From contig NW_019775980.1 of the NCBI RefSeq assembly GCF_001039355.2, positions 241,434-305,433 of the forward strand: 64,000 bases of DNA, read 5' to 3'. Shown here piece by piece: positions 11,210-23,800 of this stretch. The DNA comes from Lingula anatina. Lineage: Eukaryota; Brachiopoda; Lingulata; Lingulida; Lingulidae. The position numbers were made by a program, and so were the translations under genes. The notes below the pieces were generated by a model. That model made no database searches, was not told the origin of the DNA, and worked only from the letters and a program-made list of their open reading frames with translations. Within the stretch, counting starts at the first letter, position 1. Each line of letters begins with the position of its first letter.

Positions 11210-12416
11210 GTAAGAAAAGATCTTGTTGATAACAATATTTATTCATATAATTTACATTTATACGTAATGATTTATACTGGCACGCTCTTGGCATTTGTCT
11301 AATCTTATACGGGACTTTGTTTTATACAGCCAATCCATGCCCCCTCAACCCCCCCCCCCCCTCCCCCATCAAAGAATATCCCTTCATTTCCACAGAAATA
11401 CCTGTATTGGAAAACATACTTCTTTTTAAAAAGCCACCGATGTTAACGTGCAGTGTGCAATCTATAAATAGACCAGTAATGTTAGTTTCATGTAACATTA
11501 AGCTCGTTCAGATCTAGGACCGTGTTCGGTTGCTCCAGGTTCAGATCGATTATTTTACATCTCCGAGACACACAATGGCTTCCGTATTCCTGGATAACAA
11601 ATGAAATTAAGTTGTATTTGTTTGCTTTATTATAAGTTACGAACGTGAGGCGTATTTATCTGCCGTCTAGGACCGTCTAGGGCCGTCTAGGACGTAGAAT
11701 ATCATCAGGTTAAAATTAAATTTCCTGACCACCACCCCCCTCCCCCCATCTCGTTATACGTGACGTACAGGCCACTAGCTGCAATAGAGATGGCTAACTC
11801 GTATCCTCAGCTCTACCAGAGCCACGGAAGGCCTATTTTCACTATATATTCACATATATGTATCTAATGAATTCACGGTGCATTTCTCCACTGTGTTGTA
11901 GAAAGGTGCACATCATTAATCTGTGGCCCTGGTAGAGCTGAGGGTAGGTAACCCAGATGTCTACGGGACCCCACTTAAAACAGCCTATTATTATACACTG
12001 ACATAAATATTGACTCATAATTATATAGTAAGTCATAAATGGTAACATTCAGGACGTGTTAATTGATCTTTTAAACACAGTAAATACCACAATTTCAATG
12101 ACGGGAGGAAGCGGATGAGCTTTTTGTGCACAGCTGTACACAAAACACGTAATCATAAGACAGTCACAGGAAGGTTGTGTCACCGCTAACAGCGTGACAG
12201 GAAAAATAACTGGAAAGTTAATGAAACTGCTCAGGGCCAAATTTTATATTCCTGAGGAAGGGGGAAAGCACTATTGAAAAGTCTTGTCACTTTTTTCTCT
12301 CCTTAGAAAAGATTGTTGTCACCCAAGGTCTAGGATACGCTATTGATGTGCCTGTGTGGGTTTGTGTTTGTGCGTTTGTCGATGTTAGTACATCTCTGTG
12401 TGTGTGTGTGTGTGTC

Positions 12417-12463
<47 letters not shown>

Positions 12464-13746
12464 GAGAAATTCCTCAACCTACCGTGTAAATGTCACTAGT
12501 CTAATGTACAGACAACATAAGTTTACCACCATAAGACACGCTGTGGTACAGCAATACGGCCAGATGTGCATACACGTGCAGGGGGCGTATGTACACAAGT
12601 TATCACAGTAAATAAACAACACAATAACACATGTCAAGTGTGTGAGTATGTAGAGCATTTTTGCCCACTTGAATCCTGAAAGGTCTCGCAGACATTAATA
12701 AAAAATTCATACTCAGTCCTGTAATACACACAAAGTGCAAAATAACTAGACTCGATTTTGGCATAGATGTGAGTTGATCGAAAGCCTTATGTTTATCCTG
12801 CACCAGCCCCCCCCCCCCCCCCCCCAGCACCAAAAAAGTAGAGAACGACAGACGCAAATTTATCATTTATATACTAGAACATTATAACAGTTTCACTACT
12901 GTCACACACTGCGGTTGTCAGCGCACGTGAAGAAAACTTGGTAGATTTGAAGTTTTGTTGTCAAACCACACGTTAAGAACGTCCCACTTAAGACATATAG
13001 GCCTACTTAACCATTGTCCTTCAGTGGAGAAAAAGAACATCGATCCAACCACAGATGTTCAGTGTAATTCATTGAGCGAACACCTCAGCTCTCCCCCAGG
13101 GTTTCCATAGAAATCAAGACCTGAATAATACATCGAGGTCGTCTCACCACGATCTCTGTCAGACTGAAGTCTTCATAATTACTGCTTGAGCTCATTTACA
13201 GTCGGTGTCACAGCCTCGAGGCGTAGCATAAATGATATACGAAGTCCCTTCACGACATATAATTAAATGGAACATTTTAGTTAGCATGGACACTGCAGCG
13301 TTTGAATACCTTGAAAGAAGAGTTCGCCTCCCCCCCCCCCCCATCCGTGCATCTTATTCTCCCCATCTTATTCTCGAGAGTTCGCTGACATTTCAGTTAA
13401 TAGAAACTCTAACTTCATTCATGCTAAGAACTGCAGTTCGTTAAAAGTAACATTTCAATCTTAAGAACTCAATAAAAGGGATGAGGTCAAAGCCCTGAAG
13501 AACGCCATGCAGAATATTTAATACGGATTTTGATAGACATTGTTGTATAATATAATATTTTAAGCCTACCATCTGCGCCGTATGCAGCCAGTATTCATTA
13601 TACAAATATGGCTAAGCATGAACGTAACGAATAATGGAGGGTTGGATCTGATAACATTTTATTTCTGGCTGGCGCTAGTTGATAATGTTTTCTGCCTGAA
13701 GACTAAGGATTGCACTGTCCTGATGATGGCGAATATCATTTATTTG

Positions 13747-13845
<99 letters not shown>

Positions 13846-15409
13846 CGGAAGGAGAGAGAGAGAGAGAGAAAATGAACGGAAGGAGAGAGAGAGAGAGAAA
13901 GAGAGAATGAACAGAAGGAGAGAGAGAGAGAGAGAGAAATTGAGAGAGTGAGTGTGAGAATGAACAGAAGGAAAAGGAGAGAGAGAGAATGAACGGAAGG
14001 AAAAGGAGAAAGAGAGAGACGCTCTAAAGAGGACCGGATAATACTATTAACTTGAAACAAAAAGTCCGTCTANCCCCCCCCCCCCCACCACCACCACCTC
14101 TATCAGTACTCTGAAGTGTCTGAGTAGACACGGAAATGTAAGGTGACTGGAAAAGTACAAGTACGGGTATATTAGAGGCCCCCCTTTCCGTATACCGTAG
14201 GAGTTTTTTTGTGGACGTCCAATATATTTTACGCTTTTTAGTAGTTGTACCAAAGATAAAAATCAGAAGAATGCATCTCCTTTTCTAGCTTCAGATGCAT
14301 TTGGCAGGGGCGGATTTAGGCCGTCTTCTGGGTCTTCCAGAAGACGGTCAGATTTTCAAGTTTACATTGACGGGTATCCAATTTTTAATGTTGGAAGACG
14401 GTCAAAATTGGAGGATGAATCAACAAAGATAATTTGGAAGACTGTCAGTATATAGCTCTGGATCCGCCCCTGTTTGGTGTATTCTAACATAGATGTTTGC
14501 GTTGAAAAAAAAGCCAAGGATTGACATCTTCATCACATGGTACCTCCCTGGATCGTCATACCTAGGACAGGACTGGATACAAGTTTCATGGACTTGATTT
14601 AGTAGATAACCTAAGGTTAATAACTCCCCCACCCAACCGGAGCATTAAAAGTTACCCAACACCCATTTGATGTCTTTGTGTCTTGCAGTGGACCTATTTA
14701 GAATACCCTTTAACTTGTTCAATCGCCCTTCAGGTGAGAGAGGAATAATAAACCGACAAAGGCGATGGAATTTTCTTCCATAAACACGCAGGCGTTACAT
14801 CAAACTGCGATTGTTGCTCCTCCATTATCTGCTTTATGTGTTATGAAAATAGATATCTTAGGTAAGCCACGTATACCGCCACTGTCTGTGGCCGCTGGTG
14901 TAGACTTATATGTATACATTTATATACAGAATACCGCCCTTTAGTCTTCTGTTCTGATGTAAATAGCTGTATATTCTGGCTATTATACTATATATATGGG
15001 TGTGAGAATATAACAGGAGGATTGAGAATGTCGGGAAAGGTTATTGCTCAATAAATTCAAATAACATTTTTAGAATTATGTCTGTAAAAACATTGTGTTG
15101 ATAATAACATGTGTAAAAACATGTTCAATTCAGTGAAAAAATTGCATTTTAGATAGTAGAACAAAGTGATGAATCTTTAAAAGGTAAAATACGGGAACTG
15201 CAATGCGTTGTTTGAAATTTAAGGATAATTACCGTAGGGGAGTTTATCAAGGTTTACATGTCAGTGAGACAACACAGGTGTGAAAGGAAAACTGAAATCA
15301 AACTTGCGTGTGACCCAGATTACATTTTATTTCTCCTGGTTTATTTTCTCGCGAGCCTGCATAATAGTTTTTTTATTCCGAGTGCGTGCGTCCTCCATAT
15401 AGTGAGTTA

Positions 15410-15447
<38 letters not shown>

Positions 15448-17826
15448 GAGGGGGAAGATAGAGGAGGGTTAAATGAATTTGATTAATGGAAGAAATTTAG
15501 GGCTATAGTAGGCTATAGCTGCATACTGAATAATCGACACTTCATGAAGAAAAAACGAGGAAAGTGTAGCAGATGTTGATCAAGTTAAGTCTGGAAATCA
15601 AGTGTTATATTTAAGTCCTCAATCTGGACAAAGCCGATCCCTGTCCTGCTCAATCCCAAATTAACCCTGATTAGTTCCGCGTTTTGACATAAACAGCGTG
15701 TAATCAAATTAACAAACGGGGGCATTTCCAGTGAAGCTGCCATCATACTGCTTTTAAGCAAGAAGTTGTAAAGAGTACAACTTCTTGGTATAAGACCCCA
15801 TTCCCAGAGATTAGATCGATCCAACTAGATCGACCTAACTCCCTGGGGGTTCACGCTAAATAGCTGTCAGCCGAGCGGGTACGAAAGTTAATTACCCCCT
15901 TACAGCTTGTAGTAGGCGGGACGGACATTTAAGCCGGATTGTCTGACAGTAATCTAGTGAGACTCCCCACGGGGATAGATCGATCTAAAATCTATGGGAA
16001 TGCGCCCTAAGTCAACGGATTTGGGCATCGTTCACTTTATTATACACCAGCGGAAGTTACCGCAGACCCGGAATCAGTGGGCTTAATTAAATAATAGTTG
16101 AATGGATGGTTGTATATATTTGAAAACAAAAAAAGGAGATTGCGAAAAAAGGAAAGTTTGAGTCACAGAGGAAATCGGTGTTTTGAACAAGGATGTTTAT
16201 ATGATGTAAGCCACATTTGATCGTTTTCAAACGTGGGTCGTAGCATTTCATTTCTTGAGGAAAGATGCTGAAAAAAAGATTTTAATTTGAACAAGGACAC
16301 TTTCAGAGTACATCTGAATATTTTGCAAAGTGGCCTACATGATTTGTATTGATATTGCTTGAATGAAGAGTTAATTTTTATCAAAATTATTTCCTCACGT
16401 GTTATCATATCCCATTAGAAATAAAGTTTTGGCAAGACGTTATACCTTAAAGACAAACCTCTTTAAGCAGCATCTCCGATTTGATCCTGAATCTTATTAA
16501 TAATTAAAAAGCCATTTATCTCCCTCATTAACGATGACACCAGGCTCATAAAGACCTTAATTTCAAACGTGATTTAGACAATATAGAGATGCTTCGTGGG
16601 AAGCCTGCTCAGTGCACAGACTAGGTTAAAGAGACCGCGCTTATAAGATAATCTACAGGGTATTTGACAAATAAGTCTGAGATACGGTGTCCGACGACAT
16701 TGCCTCTTGACTCTGTAATCTGTATGTTGGCCACTGGACGCTGACCATTGTATACTGACCATTATAAACTGGACACTGTATACTGACCAGTATATACTGT
16801 ACACTGACCATTGAATACTGACCATTGTGTCATACCACTCAGTAGGTCATGTGTCACGTTCCCATACCCCCTCCTACCCTCAACCAGGACCGCAGATTTA
16901 ATTATGTGCATATCTGTGATTATCTACAGCAAAATCAACCTGTGACCCTGGAAGGGGGTACCCATCACCTTCCTACTCTCTATCACGACCACAGATATGT
17001 CTCTGGCTAATTCCTGGCACATTTCTCCACAGTGTTAGAGAAAATCTGTGACTGTGGTAGAGGGTACCACAGACCCCCCCCCCCCCCCAGGTCCCCGTCC
17101 CAAATATAGAAACTGTGTTTGGAGTTTGGTTTCACTCCTTCGTTTTGTCCTCAAGTCTTCTGTTCTGTTGATATCTATATTGGTCCAATGTGAAATCTCA
17201 AATTTATTTTTGCTCATTTCAAACAAGCAGGGGAAAAAAGAAAGAAAAAGAAAGAGTTAGTAACTGTGTGGTGCGGTTAAAGATCTCAGTCCTAAGGGTC
17301 AGTTACCCAAACCAATTTGTTTCCAAGCTTGGCAAAGTTCCTCCTGTTTTCACTTTTTGTCTTGATGACTTTATTGTTTTAACCAGCATGTTTGGCAGGG
17401 TAATACGTCATTACTCTGAACGCCGAGAGATCAAAAACAAGGAAAAACGTGGTTTACATTTATCGATATTCCACATACGGTACAAAACACAGGTCACTTC
17501 CGATCACCAGCCGGACAATCTTATTCGGACACACTGTGCCCCGGTCAGACGTGATAATTATTGCCTAACAAGAGTCCACCACCACCACCAAGTCATGTTT
17601 TTTTCATGGTGTGTTGATTTTAGACCTTTATTTGCCCGGTTGAAACCTGATAAAGCCTTGTTTGTCGTATCACATTAACGGAGAAAGCAAGGTTTCTCGG
17701 TGGGTTATTACCTTGCTATCCCATTGTTCTCTTCCAGGTTGCCTTTAGTTAACCTTTTCTAATTTGGAGTTCATTCTGGCCTTTATATCCATCCCACGCT
17801 CTCTTTATCACTCTCTTTCAAATCCT

Positions 17827-17871
<45 letters not shown>

Positions 17872-20800
17872 ACACACACACATACGCACACACACACACA
17901 CGCACACACGCACACACACACACACACACACATACGCCTCCCCCAACTGTCTTAAAGGTTTCAGAAAATAACTCATTGCACTTTAAGGTGCTTGCTTAAT
18001 ACTTCTCTTGTCTTTGGTATGTTTATGTCATGGTATGTGTTATTCAGTAGCGCTATAACGCAGGGATATTTGTCATCCAAAGGAAGCTTACAAACTAATG
18101 CCTTGTCATCACGTGATATTGTCATTTTCACAACGATTTTACGTTTTGCGATTTATTCATTCTATTGGTATAATACGTCTTCCGTCTGTATTCATTCTCG
18201 CAGCTTTCATGACGCACCATGCAATGCGCTTTGTAACTGTCTGTTTGGAATGACTGGCTTCTTTTTCAGCATGAGAAAAAACATTCCAATGTCATACGTG
18301 TTCACTGCTCACTTCTAAGTCTGAAATCCCGAATTTATATACCCTTTCCTCCCGTGAAAAACGTGTAAGTTATTAAAATGCGTTTTTTCAGAAACTGTCG
18401 ACTTTCCACGGTGACCGCTTCTTAAAAGAATGGCGAAAATTTCTTATCTCGGCATCGCTGTGGTGCTTATGTGCACTTATTCGTCGTGCTAATATCCAAA
18501 CATTGTTTTGTAAGATATTCTGTATGAAATAATTTAGCTGAAGAGATTATTCATGGGGATTACTTTAGTTAGGTAATCTTAGATTGGTTTTTGTAAGCGA
18601 ATGTAAAGGTTTAAAAACACGAAGCTGTCTTTTGAAACTGCAAAATACTGTTGCCACGAAAAACAGCAAGTTAAAAAAAAAGTCTTGTGTATTTTTACAG
18701 AGGATCTCTAGTTTACATCTGTAGAAGGGATGACTGAAGTGAAACAGAACATTTACAAGTTGAGATTTATATCACAAAAAAGTGTCAACGGTAATTATTG
18801 TGTTTCCTGTGGCACGTTAATCTCTGGTCAGGATCAGAGAGGTTCTCACCATGTAGGATTTCTATTCCATCTTGGCGTATATCAGGTGTTTTTGTCTTGT
18901 TATCATTGTTTTAAAGTCTGTTTTCTCAGGAAGGCAGAATAAACACGAGAGCCAAGCAAAGGCAGCTGTTGGCTCCATCTTAATTGTAGACTTTTTTGAA
19001 ACTCTGTATTGTTGTTGGAAAAAAAGAGGAAGGTGTTTCTGTCTACTCCTGATACGGATCTTCAAACATATAACACGCACTCTCCCTCTCTCTCTCTCTC
19101 TCTCTTTCTCATTCAAGCAAGTTTAGGTAGTTGCAAAAACTGTGCAAAAGGAAAAACAGATACGCTGCAGCAGATGTTACAAATATAAATCTGCCACATT
19201 TTATTATTTATGCCCTCTGTTGCATATGGTGCATACCTTCTTGTATAACAGTTCTGAAGAATCGCTTACACAGGTGTTGATTTTAAGTTTTCCATCACCT
19301 GGCCTGGAATAGCGTTAACCGTTGTTAATTAGTGGTTCGGATTACTCGACGTCATCGCATACAAGCACCTGCTAGTATTCTAAACAAGGTAAATGCGAGA
19401 AACACTATGATTGGAGTCGCCGGGTTAAGTGGCTCAGTTTTTTTTCATTATAATTATTTATTTTTTAATCAAAAATCAAACCTGATAAAATCTTGATAAA
19501 AGAAGCTTATTTGCAGTATCTTATTATTATCTGAGGCGTCTTAAATGCAAAACGCGTAGTTTAGAATATTTATTTGGATTGTTGTTTCAGATGATGCCAA
19601 CATTTTACTGAACTGATGTAACAATATTTTGTAGGCCCCCCTTACCCCGCCCTTCTACTCAACCCCCCCCCCCCTTTCTCTCTCTCTCTCATCCAATATC
19701 CCATTTGGTTACCTCACCATTGCCAGTACCAAATGCCTTTCAACAATTTCAGACATTGAAAAAAAAGAGTATAAAATGACATGAGCGAGAAAATGAAGTG
19801 GTCCGGGTCAAATTACCTCGCGTGTTCCTACAGTTTAGGTAGTAAAGAACAATATCTGCGCCGCTTGTGTAAACACCGCTCAAAAATGACCTCCATCTAC
19901 TTCCTAATGCGCCCTAATGCTTTTACTCACAAAAATAATGCGGTTACAGCAATTTGAACATCCATTACGACCGCAGTTAAAGCTAAATGCACCGTTCCTT
20001 CCGCGTTTTTAAAGTGGGGTCTGTCTTCCCTTTACGGTTTTTTTTTCTTGTATTTACGCCATAAATTTGACTAAGCATGGGCTAAAACGTACACCGAAGA
20101 AGCAGAACATTAAACTTCAAAAAGACATAGTAGCGACATGCAGAGGACGTTCGCGTCATTTACTGTTAATAACAGAGCGTCCTCCTTACGGGCTCGGCTT
20201 TCTAACCTATCTGAAATGCAAACTCCTCGAGAAGAAATGTAAACGAAATATTTTTAACATGTTGTGTGCATTATTCTGACATTAATCCCGGCATTGTTGA
20301 AGAACCTTAATATCCCTCAAGTTATACACAAACATCGAGATAAGTAAACACTCAAGATCCTGCCCCGTGTAACCCGAAGATTGAATTATACAAGATCTTG
20401 TAGGCATGGCCATATTTTAGATATTTAAGGGAATTTTGTGTGTCGTAACGACTCCGGTTCCTGATGTTTGTTCTAGCAACTGTATTGCCTCAGTGAAGAT
20501 AACTTCTGGGTAGTTTACGGACTTACTCCTCTTAATTTTTGTCAATTTTTTTGTGTTGGAAAACTAGAGAGATGTGTTACATGCAAAGAACGAAGTTTTG
20601 ATGATAAGCTCTTCTTTCAGTGAAAGACACCTGAGCGTCTGGCAGTATAGATATAGAAAATATATATTAGTGGTGTATATTAACAACATTGAAGGTTAAG
20701 AGTATTTTAGTCATGCTTTTCGTCCAGACTGAAAATAATTTTACGTGCTGGAAGAAAGATAAAAATGTTATTTTACTGTATAATTCACGTATATGTCTAT

Positions 20801-23800
20801 TGCCTGCTGCAGCTGCATGTTGCATTAAACTTCACAGAACGCCTGAAATATATTACCTGCTCTACCGGTATATTAATGTGTCAGTTCGCTGAGATCTAAA
20901 TATGCACCGTATTTATCACATTCTTTGCGTTAAAGCCCATACTTTCCTAGCGTATCTACAGAAAGGTGGGCCGTTACGGTTCATGATACCAGGCATACGC
21001 CTTCTTTACTTCGCAAGGAAAGCAAAACGTTTGAGACGTTTTCGCATACATATTTTTCTCTCTTTTTGTGCTGCCTACTGGATTCGTTAGCAGCGTCACT
21101 TCAAAGTAATGCATGCTTTTTATCTTAAAGGCTTTGTTCTAAAGTCGTTTGTTGACAAGTTTGAAGTTGGACGTCGGTAGATTATTGTTAAGTGGTCGGT
21201 ATGGAATTAATATATATTTATATTTATAAGAACTGGGTTTTCTTGACAGATCTGCCTTGTATAGTAACACAATAGCCAGCGAGTATCACTTCACATGCCT
21301 TTATTGTCTGAGCCAAGGGTTAGTTTAATGTGATATTTTAAGCGCCGAAATCGGATAGCACTTTGAACTACAGAAAGAAGAAATGTTAGAAGACTGTCCG
21401 ACATTTTGGGTGTGATCAAAGAATAGCCCGCATCACGTGATGTTTGTTATCTCCCTGACCTATGAATCTGAAGTTGTGTACATTTGTCAAATATCTGACA
21501 CGACCAGCAGGGGCGGATTTAGATATTTTTTGACAGTCTTCTAAGTTATCTTTGTTGATCCATCCTCCATTTTTGACCGTCTTCCGACAGAAAAAATTAG
21601 ATACCCGTCAATAGAAACTTGAAAATTTGGAAGACCCAGAAGACGGCCTCTATCCGCCCCAGCCTGCATTGCTGGTCAAAGAAAAGCCCGCAGTCTCAGT
21701 AACAATCCGTGTAGAAATTTTTATCGGGAAATTGCTCCTAAGGTGAAATGTTTTCTTGCATTGTTATTGTAATAATCCATTCGGCAAGTAACGAGGTTAA
21801 GACCGTTTTTCGAGCCTAAAACTGGTCGTGTCTGCACACACCTATCTTTTAAAACCCGGTTCAGGTCATTAAGCACGGGTCCGGCCCGGACAGTTCCAAC
21901 AGATTAACTATTGCATAAACGCACTGATATCCGCCAGTGAACCCTTGAAGGAGATATCCAGCCGGCGGAACACGTAGCAGCCTAACGAGCCACGGTCTAC
22001 CGCCTCTGCCGAGAGCAAACTATTCGTGAAGATATCCTTCGGTCAAACTCAGTCAGTCACTACCCTCTACAGGGTGGCAGATATTATAGGCAATTTTTTT
22101 TTTTTTTTAAAGCCAGAGAATGAAATGACAGTCTATTTATCTAAAGTGTCTAAAGTATTTATCTGTGAATATCTTGTGAAAAATCTGTGGCCCTGGTAGA
22201 GAGAAGTCAGTCACTGCTTTCGAACAAAACGCCCTCTTTTGCCGGGAATAAGTGTGCGCAGAAGCATGTTATTATAGGTCCCATTCAGAACAGTGGACTA
22301 ACTAGTCGGCGGATCTAATATAGCGACCCACTAAAAAGCTTGTCATCTTATCCGCTTATAGACACTGAATAGATTCCCCCTGGGGAAGTATTTAAGTGGG
22401 TCGGCCATATTTGACCCTCGGACTAGTTAGTCCACTGTTCTGAACGCGGCCATACGCACGCTGAGTCTCCGGGGTGAAGACAGTTTTATTTCTTTGTCAC
22501 CTTTTCCCACCTGCCCTGATGAAGACACATTTTGCAACACTGTCTTTCAAACACGAGCGATCAATGACAATTCTGTTGCCACGCTTTTTATCATTGTTCA
22601 ATCATATTTTTGTGTCTGTAATTGTACTTCACTGTATTTTTCTACACAAGTTTTGCTAGCCAGAAACCCCGTTGTCCTTTCAATTATCAAATAAAACAAA
22701 TATTTCATTTTCTTTCTTTAAATATCTTCATCTAGCCAGAAATGTAATGAAGCTGCAGTCTGCAAAAGACTTATGCAGTGAATCGAAAAGGAAAGACACA
22801 TTTCTCTTTAAAGTATGTAGATCATTGCCAAGGCACGAGAATTTTATCATCTTCTGGTCCTAATCTGATCTCAGTACCAAGTAGATCATAGCACCTTGTA
22901 GAAGAAAAACGTTAAGGGTCATTTCGGTTCGATAATTTGCTGTGTACTGTTTATCTGTGTTTCTGCTAGTTAACTTCTTTTATCTGATGGAATATTGACA
23001 TCTACAAAATAAAAGTACGGGGTTGCAGGGCAGTTAAAGAGATACAAAACAACAACATCCACTTCCCGCATGATACGGTCTTGAACACAAGAAAAAACTC
23101 CATCCATTTTGTAAAGAAGCATATTTTTTGCTCTGAAGTGAAGTGAATTGAGGTTTAAAGATTTTTCCTTCTTATTCACTGTTTTTAAAGTAAAGCTTGT
23201 TGGGTCCAGTAGTTAGACAATTGTGAATGCATTGTGTTCAACCGTCCCCGAAAACGCCATCTTTGTTTCGGATGAAAATGATTTCAGAATTGCCTTGCGG
23301 GCGCCGTAAATCAAACCATATCGTTGTATCCAACTGTCTCTGCCTGTCTTGTACACTGGTCGTAACTTTCTGTATTAAATAACACATACAAAGCGGTCCT
23401 TTCTATTAAAACGGACAATTGTCGTCTTCTTGATGTCCACGTCATAAATTAATATGTCAAAGTGATGCTATCTTTGTCTCTGTACATTTTACATAGTCCC
23501 ACCTCGTTTTATTTTATCATACATGGAGAGCCTAAGGGCAGGTGAGTCGAGACAGATAGTAACAAACAAGTATGGATTGTGGTCACAAGATAGGGGACGC
23601 TGGTGCGTGCACGCATACACACGTAAAAACACGCATGGGCACAGAACTTTATATTGAAAGAGCATAAAAATTCTGACATCACAGTTAACAACTAGCGTGC
23701 CAGAAATGGTTCTCGATTGACGCAACTGGGCATGTTTGTTTGTTTTTTTTTTTTTTTTTTTTTGCTTTATTGCCAGCTGGTCATTTATTTCATGGAAATA

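Noticed and set aside
17190-17678. 162-codon + strand open frame in intron 1 of the PX gene
   Set aside because: No domain, no conserved motif, and it begins in low-complexity Lys/Glu sequence. It may be chance.
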